Source of the DNA: Glandiceps talaboti | Lineage: Eukaryota; Hemichordata; Enteropneusta; Spengelidae | Length of the DNA: 64,000 nt | Direction: 5' to 3' | NCBI RefSeq assembly: GCF_964340395.1 | Contig: NC_135568.1 | Span: forward strand, 9,408,776-9,472,775 | Shown here: piece after piece, positions 23,017 to 36,600 of the stretch | Position numbering within the stretch: the first letter of the stretch is position 1 | Layout of the letters: each line of letters starts with the position of its first letter | The notes under the pieces: model-generated | What the model saw: only the letters and a program-made list of their open reading frames with translations | What the model was told of the DNA's origin: nothing | Database searches by the model: none | Program-made: the position numbers and the translations under genes

Positions 23017-26000
23017 CCTGGGAATATGAGGGTCTATGTATATAATAAATGATAGTAATATCATGCATCTAGATGTGTATAAGTATGGGTAACGTCATTT
23101 AACAAAGCATTTTCAACAATATCGAAAATGGAAAATCACACATTTTACTTCCCTATTAGTTCAAACACGTCATAGTACAAAGGGCACAGAGATATTGGGA
23201 TTTACATAACATTTTTTTCTGGCATTGGTTCACGCTGTATTCCACATATACCTGGTTAATAAGTGATTACGTTGTACAAAGTAAATCCTTGGTAGTTTTA
23301 TATTTGATCTCTCAAACATGAAGTCGAAAGTGTAACTCAATTCTAGTTATCAGCAATTTGCACGGATAAGAAGGTAGGAGAAAATATGTAGATGCAAACA
23401 TTCCTTTATTAGGTAATTGCACTGACGCATATGGCGGAACGCCTCCAGATGGCTACTTAACCTATAGTATGAACCTGTGGACATAAACATGTCTTGAACA
23501 CAAACGCGTCGTCATGACATCTAGGTGTTTAGAATTTAACTTTTGCGAATAAAAGACACAAATGTCATTTATCGAGCATGGGTGGTCATCACGGATCCCA
23601 AGCAGCTGTTTCTAACAGCGCTTGTAGAAGATTTTGTCCAAATAATCGTTGAAATCTTGCAATATGCAGACGCGGCGGCAGGGCTCAGTAAATACTGGGT
23701 AATACACTGTGACAACTCAAGTTAAAGAAACAACTCATATGCCATAAGGCATAACTTTCATCCCTAGAAAAGGTGAGTTTCTATGTATGTTCCGTAGTAC
23801 TCCAAAATGTCACCATTGGAATTATATTCCTGTTAAAATCTGATGATGAACGCTGGGAAAAATAATATTTGTCGGACATGACCGATTCTTAGGCTGTCAC
23901 ATGACTAAATGGATAGTGATACTTTTTATAATCGTAAAATTTGAAATTACAACAAATCCCACTTTCATGTCGTTTGAATCACTTTACATTCAAAGTCGCA
24001 AATATTTTCGGTATTCTTCATTTATCCAAGCTCGAAGGTGTTATGATCTTCTCCGTCGATGGGAAATTTTTGTCCGACGGAAATGTTTTCTACTGTTTGT
24101 CCAGGATGTGTTGGCGATAGGTGCAATGGTGGTTATTTAATGGCAGCTAATCTATACGGAACGAAATATTCCCCCTTAGGAGGTATTCAATGGCGGTAGG
24201 CTAGTGTAGACGCAAACGCGTCCTGACCTGTCCTAAAACCGTCCTGACTTAGGACAACGTAGAGAGGTTTCCAGAACCGCCCTGATCATCCTATGTGCTC
24301 TGTGGACGCATTCTAACTGTCCTTGAAAATTCTACTGAAAAATAGTAGTAGGTTACTGCCCCATTCTATAGTTTCAGTCAATTGTGGTTTTCAGGAGCGG
24401 TCCAGGACGGATTCAGGAGGGATGGATCACGCGACATCCACGTCGTAGCCTATCTTTGCTCAGGTCAAACGTCCTACATTTACTGCAGAATATAAATATT
24501 CCGAACAATTTCCGGTTCTTTTGCAAGTAGAATTTGAAGATGAACCTAAACGTCAAATGTCATTTCTGACAGATTTAAATTTAGGTATTTTGTATGAAAC
24601 ATAGTGCAGACATGTAAAAGAAGTCTATAGGTACACAAGTTCCATTTTTATTAGCTATTTGTGAATGTTGCTGTTTGATCTTGAAGACAAATGTCATGGT
24701 AAAAGATTTAATTTATTACTTATTAAACTCGAATGCTTACTATCGAATATGTAGATGCAGTATAATGTGTATTAATTATGCTTTAGTTAGAAATTTGTTA
24801 TTTGACCTTGGAGGTGGATGTCATTATGCAAGTTTGAAGTCTTATAAGAAAGCTCACCCCTTATCATGCGAAGGCCGCAAATTTCAAAGACTATCACACA
24901 CACAATAGAGAAACGTTTCTTTGTCTGTGGTATTATTGTTCATTGTTCAATTGGTATTTGTACACCACAGACTATCTACATTCTTATTTTCAGAATAGTG
25001 GTTCCTTTATTACTGTTCGTTGTTAGAAAACTGCAGTCAATATATATGGTCATAACATAGCGGTGTGACTAGTATCAAGATTTTAACTGCTGACGTCATC
25101 AAAACAGTGAACATGATATATGAAATATACCTCCTTTAGATCGTAGAAACGTGGCCATTGATGACAGGGAACATATATTTGTGAAGGAAATAATAACATC
25201 TGTGGTATTAGAAGACAGCTCATATAGATATTATATTTAATGTGTATGTCTCCATGCTGTTATGCTGTTAGTGAGATGGAAATATACAAGGTATCGTCAA
25301 CAATGCATATTTAACGGTCTACTGCATTGTTGAATATGTTCTCAATAACACAGCAAAGAATTGAAGAAAAAAAAAACATTGTAAGGCTCGTCCCTTCCTG
25401 GTTCAAAGGTCATGAAGGACTACATTAACCATGCTCTCCGAGCGTGATAATCGTCACGTAAACACATAGTGGCCTTGAAAAACTGGCTGAGTCAATTTGA
25501 TGACGTATAGAGAGTTGTCACTACTTTAAAACATGATGTCATTGTACACTTATATGATATACTCGACTATACACGACTATGTGACCGAAACCATTCACTT
25601 TAACAGCAAGGACCTCATTCCATCGCTATCGCCATATAAATAAGTTTGTTGTTTTTCTATTATTTTTATGACAGTCGTTAAATAAATGAAAATAATGTTC
25701 CAGCAAAGTATGAAATAATCCTTGTGTTTTAGGTATGAAAAGCAGAGTTTAAGACCTCAAATAAAAAAGTTTGCGCTGTTCCAAGTTTCCCAATTGTTTC
25801 AGGTGTGGCCTAGCAATGCTGGCAACTCCACACGCCAATTTAGACATAATGTGACCAAAACTCAATGTTTCAATTTTAGACCACCACACGTTACATCGAT
25901 ATCTAAAGACAAGTATTTCAAGGGCATGCCGAATATCTAACAACCGTTGATAAAATCTCAGCCAGAGAATTAAAATTAGCTTAGTCTTTATGAGGTGAGT

Positions 26001-27261
26001 TTCACGTCTCCTTCAAGGACCTCAGTTTGACTAATTTACCAAAATTGCAAAAAGTTTGGAGTGGCTCCCATTTTCAGGTAGAAAAACAACCCCGTCAACA
26101 GTTTAGACGAAATGTCTACTAGAACACATATCCAAAAGGGTGGCACATATACGAACAGCCCTGGTGGGGCGTGGGATGTGGTGAAATAAATTACATCATA
26201 TTTAATATTTATTACATAATAGCTTATAGGTACGTTCTGGAGTTAGCTTCCCTGTAATAAAAATATCATGACGGACTTACACAGGGCATAACGCACAATC
26301 AGTTTAAAGTATTTCGCATTGAGTTTTCGATCTGTCTTGGTCGACAAGCAACATCAGAATGACACTTCCCATAGTTTAATACAGCAGACTACAACGTTGT
26401 CATGTGACTAGCCGATTGTAGATGTAAAGGTGCTTCGATGCCCCCTGTCCATGTTGATTTCGGGACTGTAGCGTCTGATGTTGAAAGCTCCCCTGACCTT
26501 CTCAAGAAATCATGGGGTGGGGAAGCATTATTAATATGTTTGCTGAGGGCGGGCGGAGGGTCTAGTAAACCGAGACTACTTCTTTCTAGCTTATTAATCA
26601 AGTTCTTTTTTATCACCTTGGGAAAAGTGACGTCACAGTGCATAACATGTCTCTGTAGATTAATACAATACTCTTTATTATCGCATCGTATATAGAGGGC
26701 GGTATGCCATCAATCTGTTTCTCGATATAAAAACGATAGAAAATAGCATTGCATTTTAACGTATTTAAGTAGCTATATGTTTCACTCTGACGTTTAGTGA
26801 TGAGACCAATGAGCTATTATACTTCAATGGTGAGACTCACTGAAAATGTGTGCAATTATTCAAACATGAATTAAGGTTGTTTTATAGGTACGAATAGAAT
26901 ATTTCACATTGGGACACAGAATGATGTGGCTTTGTTTGGTGGCGACATTTTGAATAACGTCCAAGACATTTTGTTTGTTGTCTGGGATAACACCAACTGT
27001 TTTTGGTATTGGATATGTTGTGTCTGGTAAACTTGATTTATTATCACTTTTGTGAAACACTGTTGCTATTACTCTCGTGCAATTACTACAGAGTCATGAA
27101 CAGGAACCCATCCTTTCATTGAGTGGCGTTTCCAACCGGAAATAAGTAGGCTGTTGGATCACTTTTAGTGATGTTGAGTAGACTGTACTTTCCACACAAC
27201 TATGATGGTTGCAAGGAAGACATTCTCTAACACTAACATTTGTTTATATTTGTTATTTTAG
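23017..27261. other. Gene-poor interval upstream of the death-domain adaptor gene
   Basis: No exon could be supported. It includes the foldback region at 24197-24451. The promoter of the gene starting at 27343 should lie here or in the 5'UTR, but no clear TATA or initiator was found. Confidence 0.4.
24197..24451. repeat. Imperfect foldback region rich in GTCCTGA
   Basis: GTCCTGAC-type motifs on the left (24230-24255) pair with GGTCCAGGACGG and TTCAGGAGGG on the right. The outer arms (GGCTAGTGTAGACGC against the reverse of GCGACATCCACGTCGTAGCC) also match loosely. Probably an old MITE. Confidence 0.35.
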
Positions 27262-27342
27262 ATTTATAGCATCACATTACTCATGGTTAAGCACCAACAG
27301 CAGCAATATCCTAAACACAAAAGTAAGCACTTTGGAAAGAAG

Positions 27343-28028
27343 ATGGGTATGTGCGTTTCGAAGTCAAAAGCTCCCGGTAAGTGAACTGTTCAGTTAGATT
27401 TAAAATTAATTTTAATACAAACGTACTCAATATAAATTAAATATTGACATGAACAAACAAATAAAAGCAACATAAAAATACAAGCAAACAAACAAACAAA
27501 TAGACAAAAAAACACCCCCAAAACAACGTATATCTTCCTGCATACCAAGGCGTACACAATATAAGGCTATGTTGAATGAAGACATATGCATTCTTAACGA
27601 AATATATAATGTCTTTCTTGTTACCTTCATCGTAGCTTCTTAGTATTATTGGAATAGAAATCAAGTTACAAAAAAAAATAAAAAAAAATAAAAAAAAAAT
27701 AAATAAAGATAAAAATAAAAGATAGAAATCAAGTTCGGATACGAACAAAATGGTTTTGTACATATAATTGTGCACCAAACATATTCTAAACCTTGCCTTC
27801 AAAATTTCCTTACTATTCTTGACTGCATAAACATTTTTGTGTCACATTCTCGTAAAATGGAATGTTAATGTGTTTTCTGGTGCATACATCAAACTGAGAA
27901 TTGTGTATCTCCATCTTGAATATTTATTCGTGTGCCAATTATTATCCCTATGTATGTTATATCATACAATGCGTTGTTCAAAGTATATAGATAGAAAACC
28001 TACAAATTTTGTAGAACATATTTCTTCC

Positions 28029-28084
<56 letters not shown>

Positions 28085-30316
28085 CCTACTACTTATCTAA
28101 TGTACATCGTATTTCAAAATACGGTTCAGAGGCTCTGTTTGATACAGTCGCGCAGAAAAGTAATTGGAAACTACACAGGTAAGACAATAAAAAGATTGAA
28201 TGCATGCAGTATCTTGCAACATTTTGTCTAAAGGAAGTAAACTGACGTGTAACCATGCAAACATAAGGTAAAACAGCAAAAGGTTGGCGTCTGTGTATCT
28301 GTGTCTTGTTAGAATACGTTGGTTTAAATGCAATGGTTAATTTCATTCTGACTAAATGTAGCAATAGGCGATTTTACCATGAATTTGTAGCACGTACAGT
28401 TTCTTATTGATTTCTGTGCGGTCGTATCAAGCACATCCACTGAACGATAGTTTGAAATCCTCTGTATTTGAGTGCAATAGCTGAGTTTTCGTACCATTCG
28501 TGGTTGGCATGAATTTTGATCGAAATGGTGGGATGATGAGGAAATAGCATAGTTTCAAATGCATCCATTACTGAACTTTACAAAACTTATACGCAGAGTA
28601 AATATGTGCCATGCATTCTTAATTTTCAGAAAGTGGTGGAGATAAAGGTCCAATATCTAATTGGTCACGTGACATTGAAGGTAGGCCTACTTTCAGTTTT
28701 ATGAGGTATTTATATCGCATACATTTTTCACACGATTTCTTTGGGTACTACTTTGAAATTACTGTAGATTTTGTATTTTGGTCTTTTTTGTGTTGAATTT
28801 AGTGAAACTGATGAAGTATAAATCTTGTGCATTGTGTTGTTTACTACAGACTTTAACAATAGTATGATAAAGAAACTTTCATGCTGAACATCTGGCGCCC
28901 AATATCGACCACATTTGAAACTTCACTCCTCTCTTTTACAATTAGGAAATGTAAAAGCGTATGAAAACCCAATTGACGTTTCAGAAGAGAGTGAGTAACT
29001 ATTACACACTATCATAAACTTAGCATTTTCACATTACTTACATGTTAGATTCCGGAGTTTAAGAATAATTTATTCATCTAGCTGCGTTTTGATTTCCAGT
29101 TTTGACTACGATACTATTTGTTTCAACTTGTTTGTTCCAAATTGGAGATACAAAACTTAACTGAGAGTTGCATGCATCACATTTAAACCATTACCTTAAT
29201 TTCTAATTCCATTCAAATTGGTGAGATAATGTGGTACAACTTATTTTGTCTAGGACAGCTTTAGTATCAAGTATGTTTTCAATGTCATTCCATGTCATGT
29301 GAAGTAGTGTAACGTATCAGTTAAAAGCTTATGGACACATTTACTATTAAAACACTTTCGACGTAAGGTCTATTGATACAATTAATAAGTAATTATTAAT
29401 ATACACGCGTTTTTCTCTTCCATCTTTATAACTTCCTTGTCGTTTTCGAATTATAACTGCATGTTCAGAATCATTCAATCCAAGTGATTTCACGGAATAA
29501 CGATAAACATGGTACTGCGTGTTTTGCAAATTCTTCTATGACTGTATTGCTACTGAACGTAGCGTTTTCTGAGAAGCCAAAAATATTCTAGTGCTTTGGC
29601 CTCAAACCACTATTAAAATATTTGAGCGTTGAGGTATGAACATGCCTTCAAAGTTACGTTTTGTGTATTAATTATTCATTGTGTATAGAGTTTGCTTATC
29701 GATATAGAAATGCAATGTTCTTGCACATGGGCCGCTGGCCTTGAAATGCAAATAAAACAATCATGTTAATAGCTAATGGACTTACGTAAAAAATACACGT
29801 CTTACATGCTTAAATTTTAGAAACCGCTGTAAATGGCAAATCGACTGATTCGTCAAAAATCCAAATCTGGGTCAATGAAGGTAGGTCTACATCAAATTCA
29901 GTGGGAGTAACGATAACTCTGATAAATCTATAAAATTGCTGGGGGAGTAAAACTTTACAATTATGTACATGTTTGTCTTTTGTTGGGCTTTCGTGAAGTA
30001 AATTAATGTCGTGAATTAAATTAATGTCGTGGATTGTCGGTGTCAGAGTGGTTACCCATTTGCCTCTTATAGTCTGGGTTCAAACCCACCAAGTATCGGC
30101 TAGTTTTCAAGTTGATTATTCTTACTGAACTTACGTAAATAATATATCACAAGTATTGTCATTCTCAGAAACCAATTATGAAATGATGCGTTATTCGCCA
30201 TATACTACTAAAGGTAAGACTACCTTGTAGATTTACTACAACATTACGGGGTGGGGTGTATTAGTTACAAATTCTGTCTGTCTGTCTGTCTGTCTGTCTG
30301 ACTCTGTGTGTGTGTG

Positions 30317-30384
<68 letters not shown>

Positions 30385-31421
30385 GTTGATTATCGTGAAT
30401 TATAAACCTGTTCATGTTGTAGTCGATGGCCCAATGGTTAGCTTAGTGTTTTCCTACCTGGGTTCATACCCACTTTGTGCCACCTTGGTTTGATTAAACA
30501 CCCACTGAGATGTGTGTGTAAGACGGTAGATAGTTAGTTTTACCGCACCAAATACAACTAAGCAAAGAACGTCGGATTATCCCACGTATCGTTTCGTCTG
30601 AACTTGCCGTCACGCTAAAGGGTGTGCCACAGTGACGACGATTTGTAATCTTGCATTTTGGATCGCAGCTTGGTTAAGAGGTTGATCAACACATGTCGTA
30701 CTATATCTCCATTTGTAATATATGCGATGACGGGGCGCCCTCAAACATTGGTCAATCCCATTCAGAGCAAGCCGGTGAGGGCGATACGACATACCTTACA
30801 GTGAAGTCTTACTGTTGTACTATCTATGATTGAAACACATACACACTTTCTCTCCCTCTGTTTACATTTAGACAGTGATTTAAAGTATGATTACGCTGAT
30901 CATAAACCCCGTCATGTTTTACTAAAGGGTGAGTGAATATTACAATATCATAACGTTATCATTTTTGTATTATGACTTTTAATATGGTGCATTTTATCGT
31001 GTTTACATTTCCTGTCTTGGAAACGTTTGTTTCAGTTAAATTTTGTTTCCAAATGTAAATAAATGCTTTTAACCTTCCCACCAACACTGCAAATGCTTCT
31101 CCTATGAAATCAGATTCATTTATTGCAATAATTGTTGTACAGTAGATTGTTTCATAATTCTGTCATATGCATGGGTTATGTTGTCATACAAGGACATTTA
31201 TTGCATGTACACGACTTATTGTAATGCAATTCTTGTTATCACAAAGAAGTCGGACCAATATGATGTCAAATGAATGATACGACGAGCCACATGCGCTCCC
31301 AATTTGCTGTATATTTTAATAGTTATCTCTTACCAAGCTGAACTTGACTTTACCATCGCAATGACGATTGCTCACAAACTGTTATTTTTGTTGTCCAATA
31401 ATATCACCTCACTCACTAACT

Positions 31422-31472
<51 letters not shown>

Positions 31473-33576
31473 TCGCTCGCTCGCTCGCTCCACTCACTCA
31501 CTCACTCACTCACTCACTCACTCACTCACTCACTCACTCTTCATCCATCCATCCATCCACCCACCCACCCCATCCACACACCCGGGCGAGGAAGGAAACA
31601 AGAATGATGAAGGAGAGGTTATACATCGAGTAAAACATAATTAAGCTATCTTTTTTTCTGCAACGTTGACTTGTGCTCCTATTAATAATTTATAGATGAA
31701 ATGGATGAACAAGGATTTCCGAGCGACGGAGAATATGAAAGTAAGTTTGGTATGCCTTTAAAATCTGTATGGTACACTGATGACCGCCAACTTCATCTTT
31801 AGTTACATTCTCGCACAACGTACATCAAAGGTTATAGCTTTGCTTTTTTGAATAGAACTCTGGGAATCACTACATTGTTACAGTTGTTTGTAAATATCAC
31901 ATTCTTAAGAAACGGGACCAGGTTGAATTTTGATTGAAAACAGTCGGATGGAAATGGATCAAGACAATCATTGACATTGGAATAAATTGCAAAATAAAAA
32001 ACATAGAACTGGGTATTCATACAATGTGTCAAGAAGGAGGTGGTTATGTATAGGCAGCCACAATTCAAAGGCGTGTATTAATAATTCACAACAAATAAGT
32101 AAAAACAAAGGTATAAAATAAACACACACCGAGGGCGCGAAATTACAGCTATATTAGGGAATAATGCAATCACACCTCCTCAAGTGCAATTTTGGAAAAA
32201 TGGTATAAATAATGTTGATTTGAAACGTTTTCGCTCATATTTCCAAGCTCCTGGAAACCAGTAACGTAGACAAGGGTTATCGTCACATAGACAAACCGGG
32301 TTATAAACTCCCCATTTTCTGTTCAAAAACATCAACTTGGCTTGTGAATTGAATTGTATGTTGAATTATTTTCCCAGTGTGTGTTTATGAGTTTTAACGT
32401 CCTAATAAGTATACATTAACTAACATTCGAATCTTACTGTTACAGGCATCGAAAAAATGACGAATACAGTTTCACCAATTACCAATGAACTGAATGAGAA
32501 ATTTCAAAAGAATAAAAGGCATAACCACGTAAAAGGTTAGTAACGTAACCTAGAGTGACATGCGAAGACAATGACATAAATGATAAAGACATGACCCAAG
32601 AGCCGGGCGTCTTTCATGAATTAACGGATAAACCATTTAATGTTGAACCGGTGAACAGAGGCATATTAGAACTTGTGGATTGAATTTAATATAATTCGAG
32701 TGGCCCCTCTGTATGTGTTGCAATGTTTAATAAAACAAATGTTCATGCATAAAATCACATTGTATTCGTAAAATGCATGTTTTTCATTGCTTAATTTACA
32801 CATTTTTTTTTCATAAAATCGTTATTTTCATATTCTGTATTTCTTTATTAGTAAATGTCATTTTACTATTCGTCAATGTCTATTCATGTACTTACATGTA
32901 CTTTCATGTTCGTCAAAAGTATGGTATATTCGTTAATCTTATATTTGTATTCGTGATTTTCAATATCGTTATTAATGAATGTTTGTTGCATTCGTAAATA
33001 TTTTCAGGATTCATCAAATTCTTTTCATATTGGACAAATGTTACATAAGCAGGACTACCGTAGGCCTTGTAACCAAACCAATGCAGAACATACTTTTTAA
33101 TCAGAGGTGATGGGTTGATGGATGGATGGATAGATAGATGGATAGTTAGATGGATACATATATGGATGGATGGATGGATGGATGGATGCAAAGGTGATGG
33201 ATGGATGAATTGATGGATGGTTGGGTGAGTGGATGGATAGCAGGATTGATGGATGGATGAAAAGATAGATAAAATATAACAGGCATAGCATATTTAGATT
33301 TATTACTTATATAACAGGTGGTCACAACTATGCAATGTCCTCTGCGTCCTTAGAGCGCATTTAAGTTAGTTAAACATACAAACGAAATTTCATCTTTATT
33401 ATTCATTAAAGATATCAAGAAGAAGAATTCTGGAGACAAGCAACTAGCCAAAGTTGTGTACACTAAGGAAGAAAATGCCTCTGTAGTTGGTATGTATGTA
33501 TGTATGTATGTATGTATGTATGTATGTATGTATGTATGTATGTATGTATGTATGTATGTATGTATGTATGTATGTA

Positions 33577-33609
<33 letters not shown>

Positions 33610-36600
33610 ATACGTACTATGTATGTATGTATGTATGTATGTATGTATGTATGTATGTATGTATGTATGTATGTATGTATGTGTGTGTGTGTTTGTGTGT
33701 GTGTTTATTTATACGTGTATTTGTAAATAGAACACTATTTGCTGGTGAGTGAAATGACATGGCTACTCTACTTCTGTTGTCAGACAATTACAAATACGAT
33801 ACGAATGTTTGTCCTTTCTTATTCATAAGTAGGTGCCGACCGAGTCACGAATTCCGAACTGAAGCCGCAATGCAAGGAGGACGAAGAAAGTCCTTATGTA
33901 AATTGTAAGTTTATAGACACACATATGCAGGGGCATGACATTTTCACGACATTATTTGTAGAATGAGTTATATACCATGTACATACTCTTACGATCGTGG
34001 TTAGAAAAATGAGATAAATCTCAAATAATATTATATCATATGGACTTGTTCTGTAGGTGAACCGCTAAAAAATAAAGCTCGAAATCCAATTCCTCAAAAA
34101 AGTGACATTGAAGGTAAGTGCATTATACGTAATGAAATTATATAGCACTTCTTTGATTTGTATATGACACATGTTGTGTTTTCTTTCTTTGGGCAAATGT
34201 TTTGCTGCTATATTCTGAAACTACCCAAAAAGTTCAACACGTACGTATACTACTACCTTTATCTTAATGAGAGGACAATTTCTCTCATCACGCTCTTTAA
34301 ATCAATTCAACGGTGTACCATTATGTCGATATACGACCTAACGTGTCTCATCTGTCACCCGAAAGATCCAATTAAAATACTATCAGAGACTTCAAATTAT
34401 CAGTTCTCCAAATAACTCCTTTAATGTAGCTCTTTACAGATATTTATCTCATTTTAAAGATTATAAAACGCATGTGTCATGAGAGAGAAATAATTTGTTT
34501 AAACGACATTTCTATCACTTAAATCTAACATTTCTTGCTGTGAAGTTGGTTTCGGTTCATCTAATATGTACTGTTCTTGGATAAATTACTGCCGATTGAA
34601 AATGGGGGGGTGGGGGTGATACTGATACTAAAGCGGAATCTTCTGTGACAGAGATAATTCTTAGGATTTTGTATGGAGGTAACGAGTCATGACCAAGGCA
34701 GCTATTCTGCCTAGTATGTTGGTTTAGAGAAAAACTACAACATATAACAGTCTCCCTATTCAGTAAAATATATATGACATTTTTGTTTACTCTTTAGAAC
34801 CTATTGACGAGATTCAAGACAATGAACTTAATCTACCGAAAGCGGGCATAGTAGTTATTGCTAAAGTTGATCAACGTGGGAACCATATAGTGGTGCCCGA
34901 TACTCAAATCGAACTTACAATACCAGAAGGAGCAATCAAAGATGAAATGACAATATTCGTTGGTTTAAGTAAACAGTGGACTACAACTTGGCCTTTTGGC
35001 CTGACTGTAACCTGTGGTCCACATGGTACTAAATTTCTGAAGCCGCTCATTCTTTCCTTCCCGCATTTCTTCAACTTTGATCGTAAGGGAAACCGCTCGG
35101 CTATCCTGACAAGTGATACGGCTGAAGGCGAAACAGATAATTGGCAACCCTTGGCCATGTACCAGTCGGTCGTATTTGGTGACCGCTGCTTTGTTTTCAC
35201 AAACCATTTCTCAAAATTTACTTGCTGCTGTGAAAAAAATCCAAAACCACACGAAGCAATGAGTCTAATTGTTTTAGCTTACATTGACGAGCTGGTCTCC
35301 GGTAAGGACGTCACCTTAAGAGTGCACGTTGGAGAAAAGACACAAGAAGTCAGAGGGGTGAGAACTATTATAGTAACCCTGTCAAACAGTACTTGTACTC
35401 TTGAGTCCATATCGAAAGATAGTACTTTCAAGCTTAGACACAGACAAGGAAGTGTTTGTGTCTTAGACCACTATAGAAAACAAACATGACTGGTATGCAA
35501 TGCAGGTATCATTGTCGTACCATCTTAACTTCAAACAGGAATTCGCAAATCATCGAAATATTCAACCAACATACAATAACAATGCATCCGAGAAGTTTGA
35601 GTTCATATTTTTTAAAGTTGAATTATTAGTTAGAAATTGCTCGTTATATATTCACTAAATTGCTTATAACTTATAATAAATAAAACAAGAAATTACAGTG
35701 ATGTTATATCTGAACGCGTTCCTTGAAACATCAACTATCTAATGGCATCTGTCTCGAATACACCCAAAGGAAACCAGGAGCGCAAACCAGCAATTGCGAA
35801 AATGCACGAAAAGCGCGCAATCGGCAAACTTCGGCAATACAAAGACTTAGTAGGACACTACACAGACAAGTAACACGTATCGGTGGACACTATGCGCGTT
35901 GCTAGCAAGGCAATATGCATATCTTTCTATAGTGGTCTGAATTTTACCAGTGTCATACTCACTTCTACTCCAATAATGTCATGCATGTGAACGAACAATA
36001 GTCATGGGGAACGTTCATTTTAATACGAGTATATAATATGCCTAATCAAAGAAATGAGACATGCAATAATATAATTAATATGAAAAAGTTAAGTCTAATC
36101 CTCCCGAATTCGTGTATACAGCAACATGTGCATATATACAACCACGCATTAACCAACAAGAAACTGAACATGCTACACTTTATGGTAGAAAATGTGAATG
36201 AGTACAGTTTCTTGCTACATTTATCCAGGCAATAGATATAGTTTCAGAGCCGTCGTTTCCCTTGCAGAAGGAGCCGGTTTTTTTCTTCGATGCTTAAACC
36301 ATTGGTTTGAAATCAATATAATCAATATCACAATAAACTAAATATTCGTGAACTATGTTCTTATTCTTGGAATTTGTTTTTAGTATATTTTGATATATTT
36401 AGTCGGACTTTTCTTTCTTTTTAACAGCTCATCAAAAATCAAGAAAGTGAACTCGGTGGGACATTGGCAGATGCAGAAAAGACTGCTATAATTCACAACA
36501 ACAATAAGGACGTGTGTTTAGAAGTTTCTAATACTGAAGATTGGGAGTGCACTGATAAGGAGGATACAGTGAGTATCACAGGACTTTGCCCTTGTTTATA

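Noticed and set aside
26389-26695. Overlapping 84-85 codon frames on both strands
   Set aside because: Mutually antisense, no domain, no start context, no splice support.
30027-30110. A functional tRNA gene
   Set aside because: A and B boxes are recognisable, but acceptor stem and anticodon arm do not pair, and it lies inside an intron with a SINE-like body.
33456-33752. Repetitive Val-Cys-Met-Tyr protein
   Set aside because: It is the frame of exon 33412-33489 running on into a microsatellite intron; reported as a splicing observation, not as a gene.
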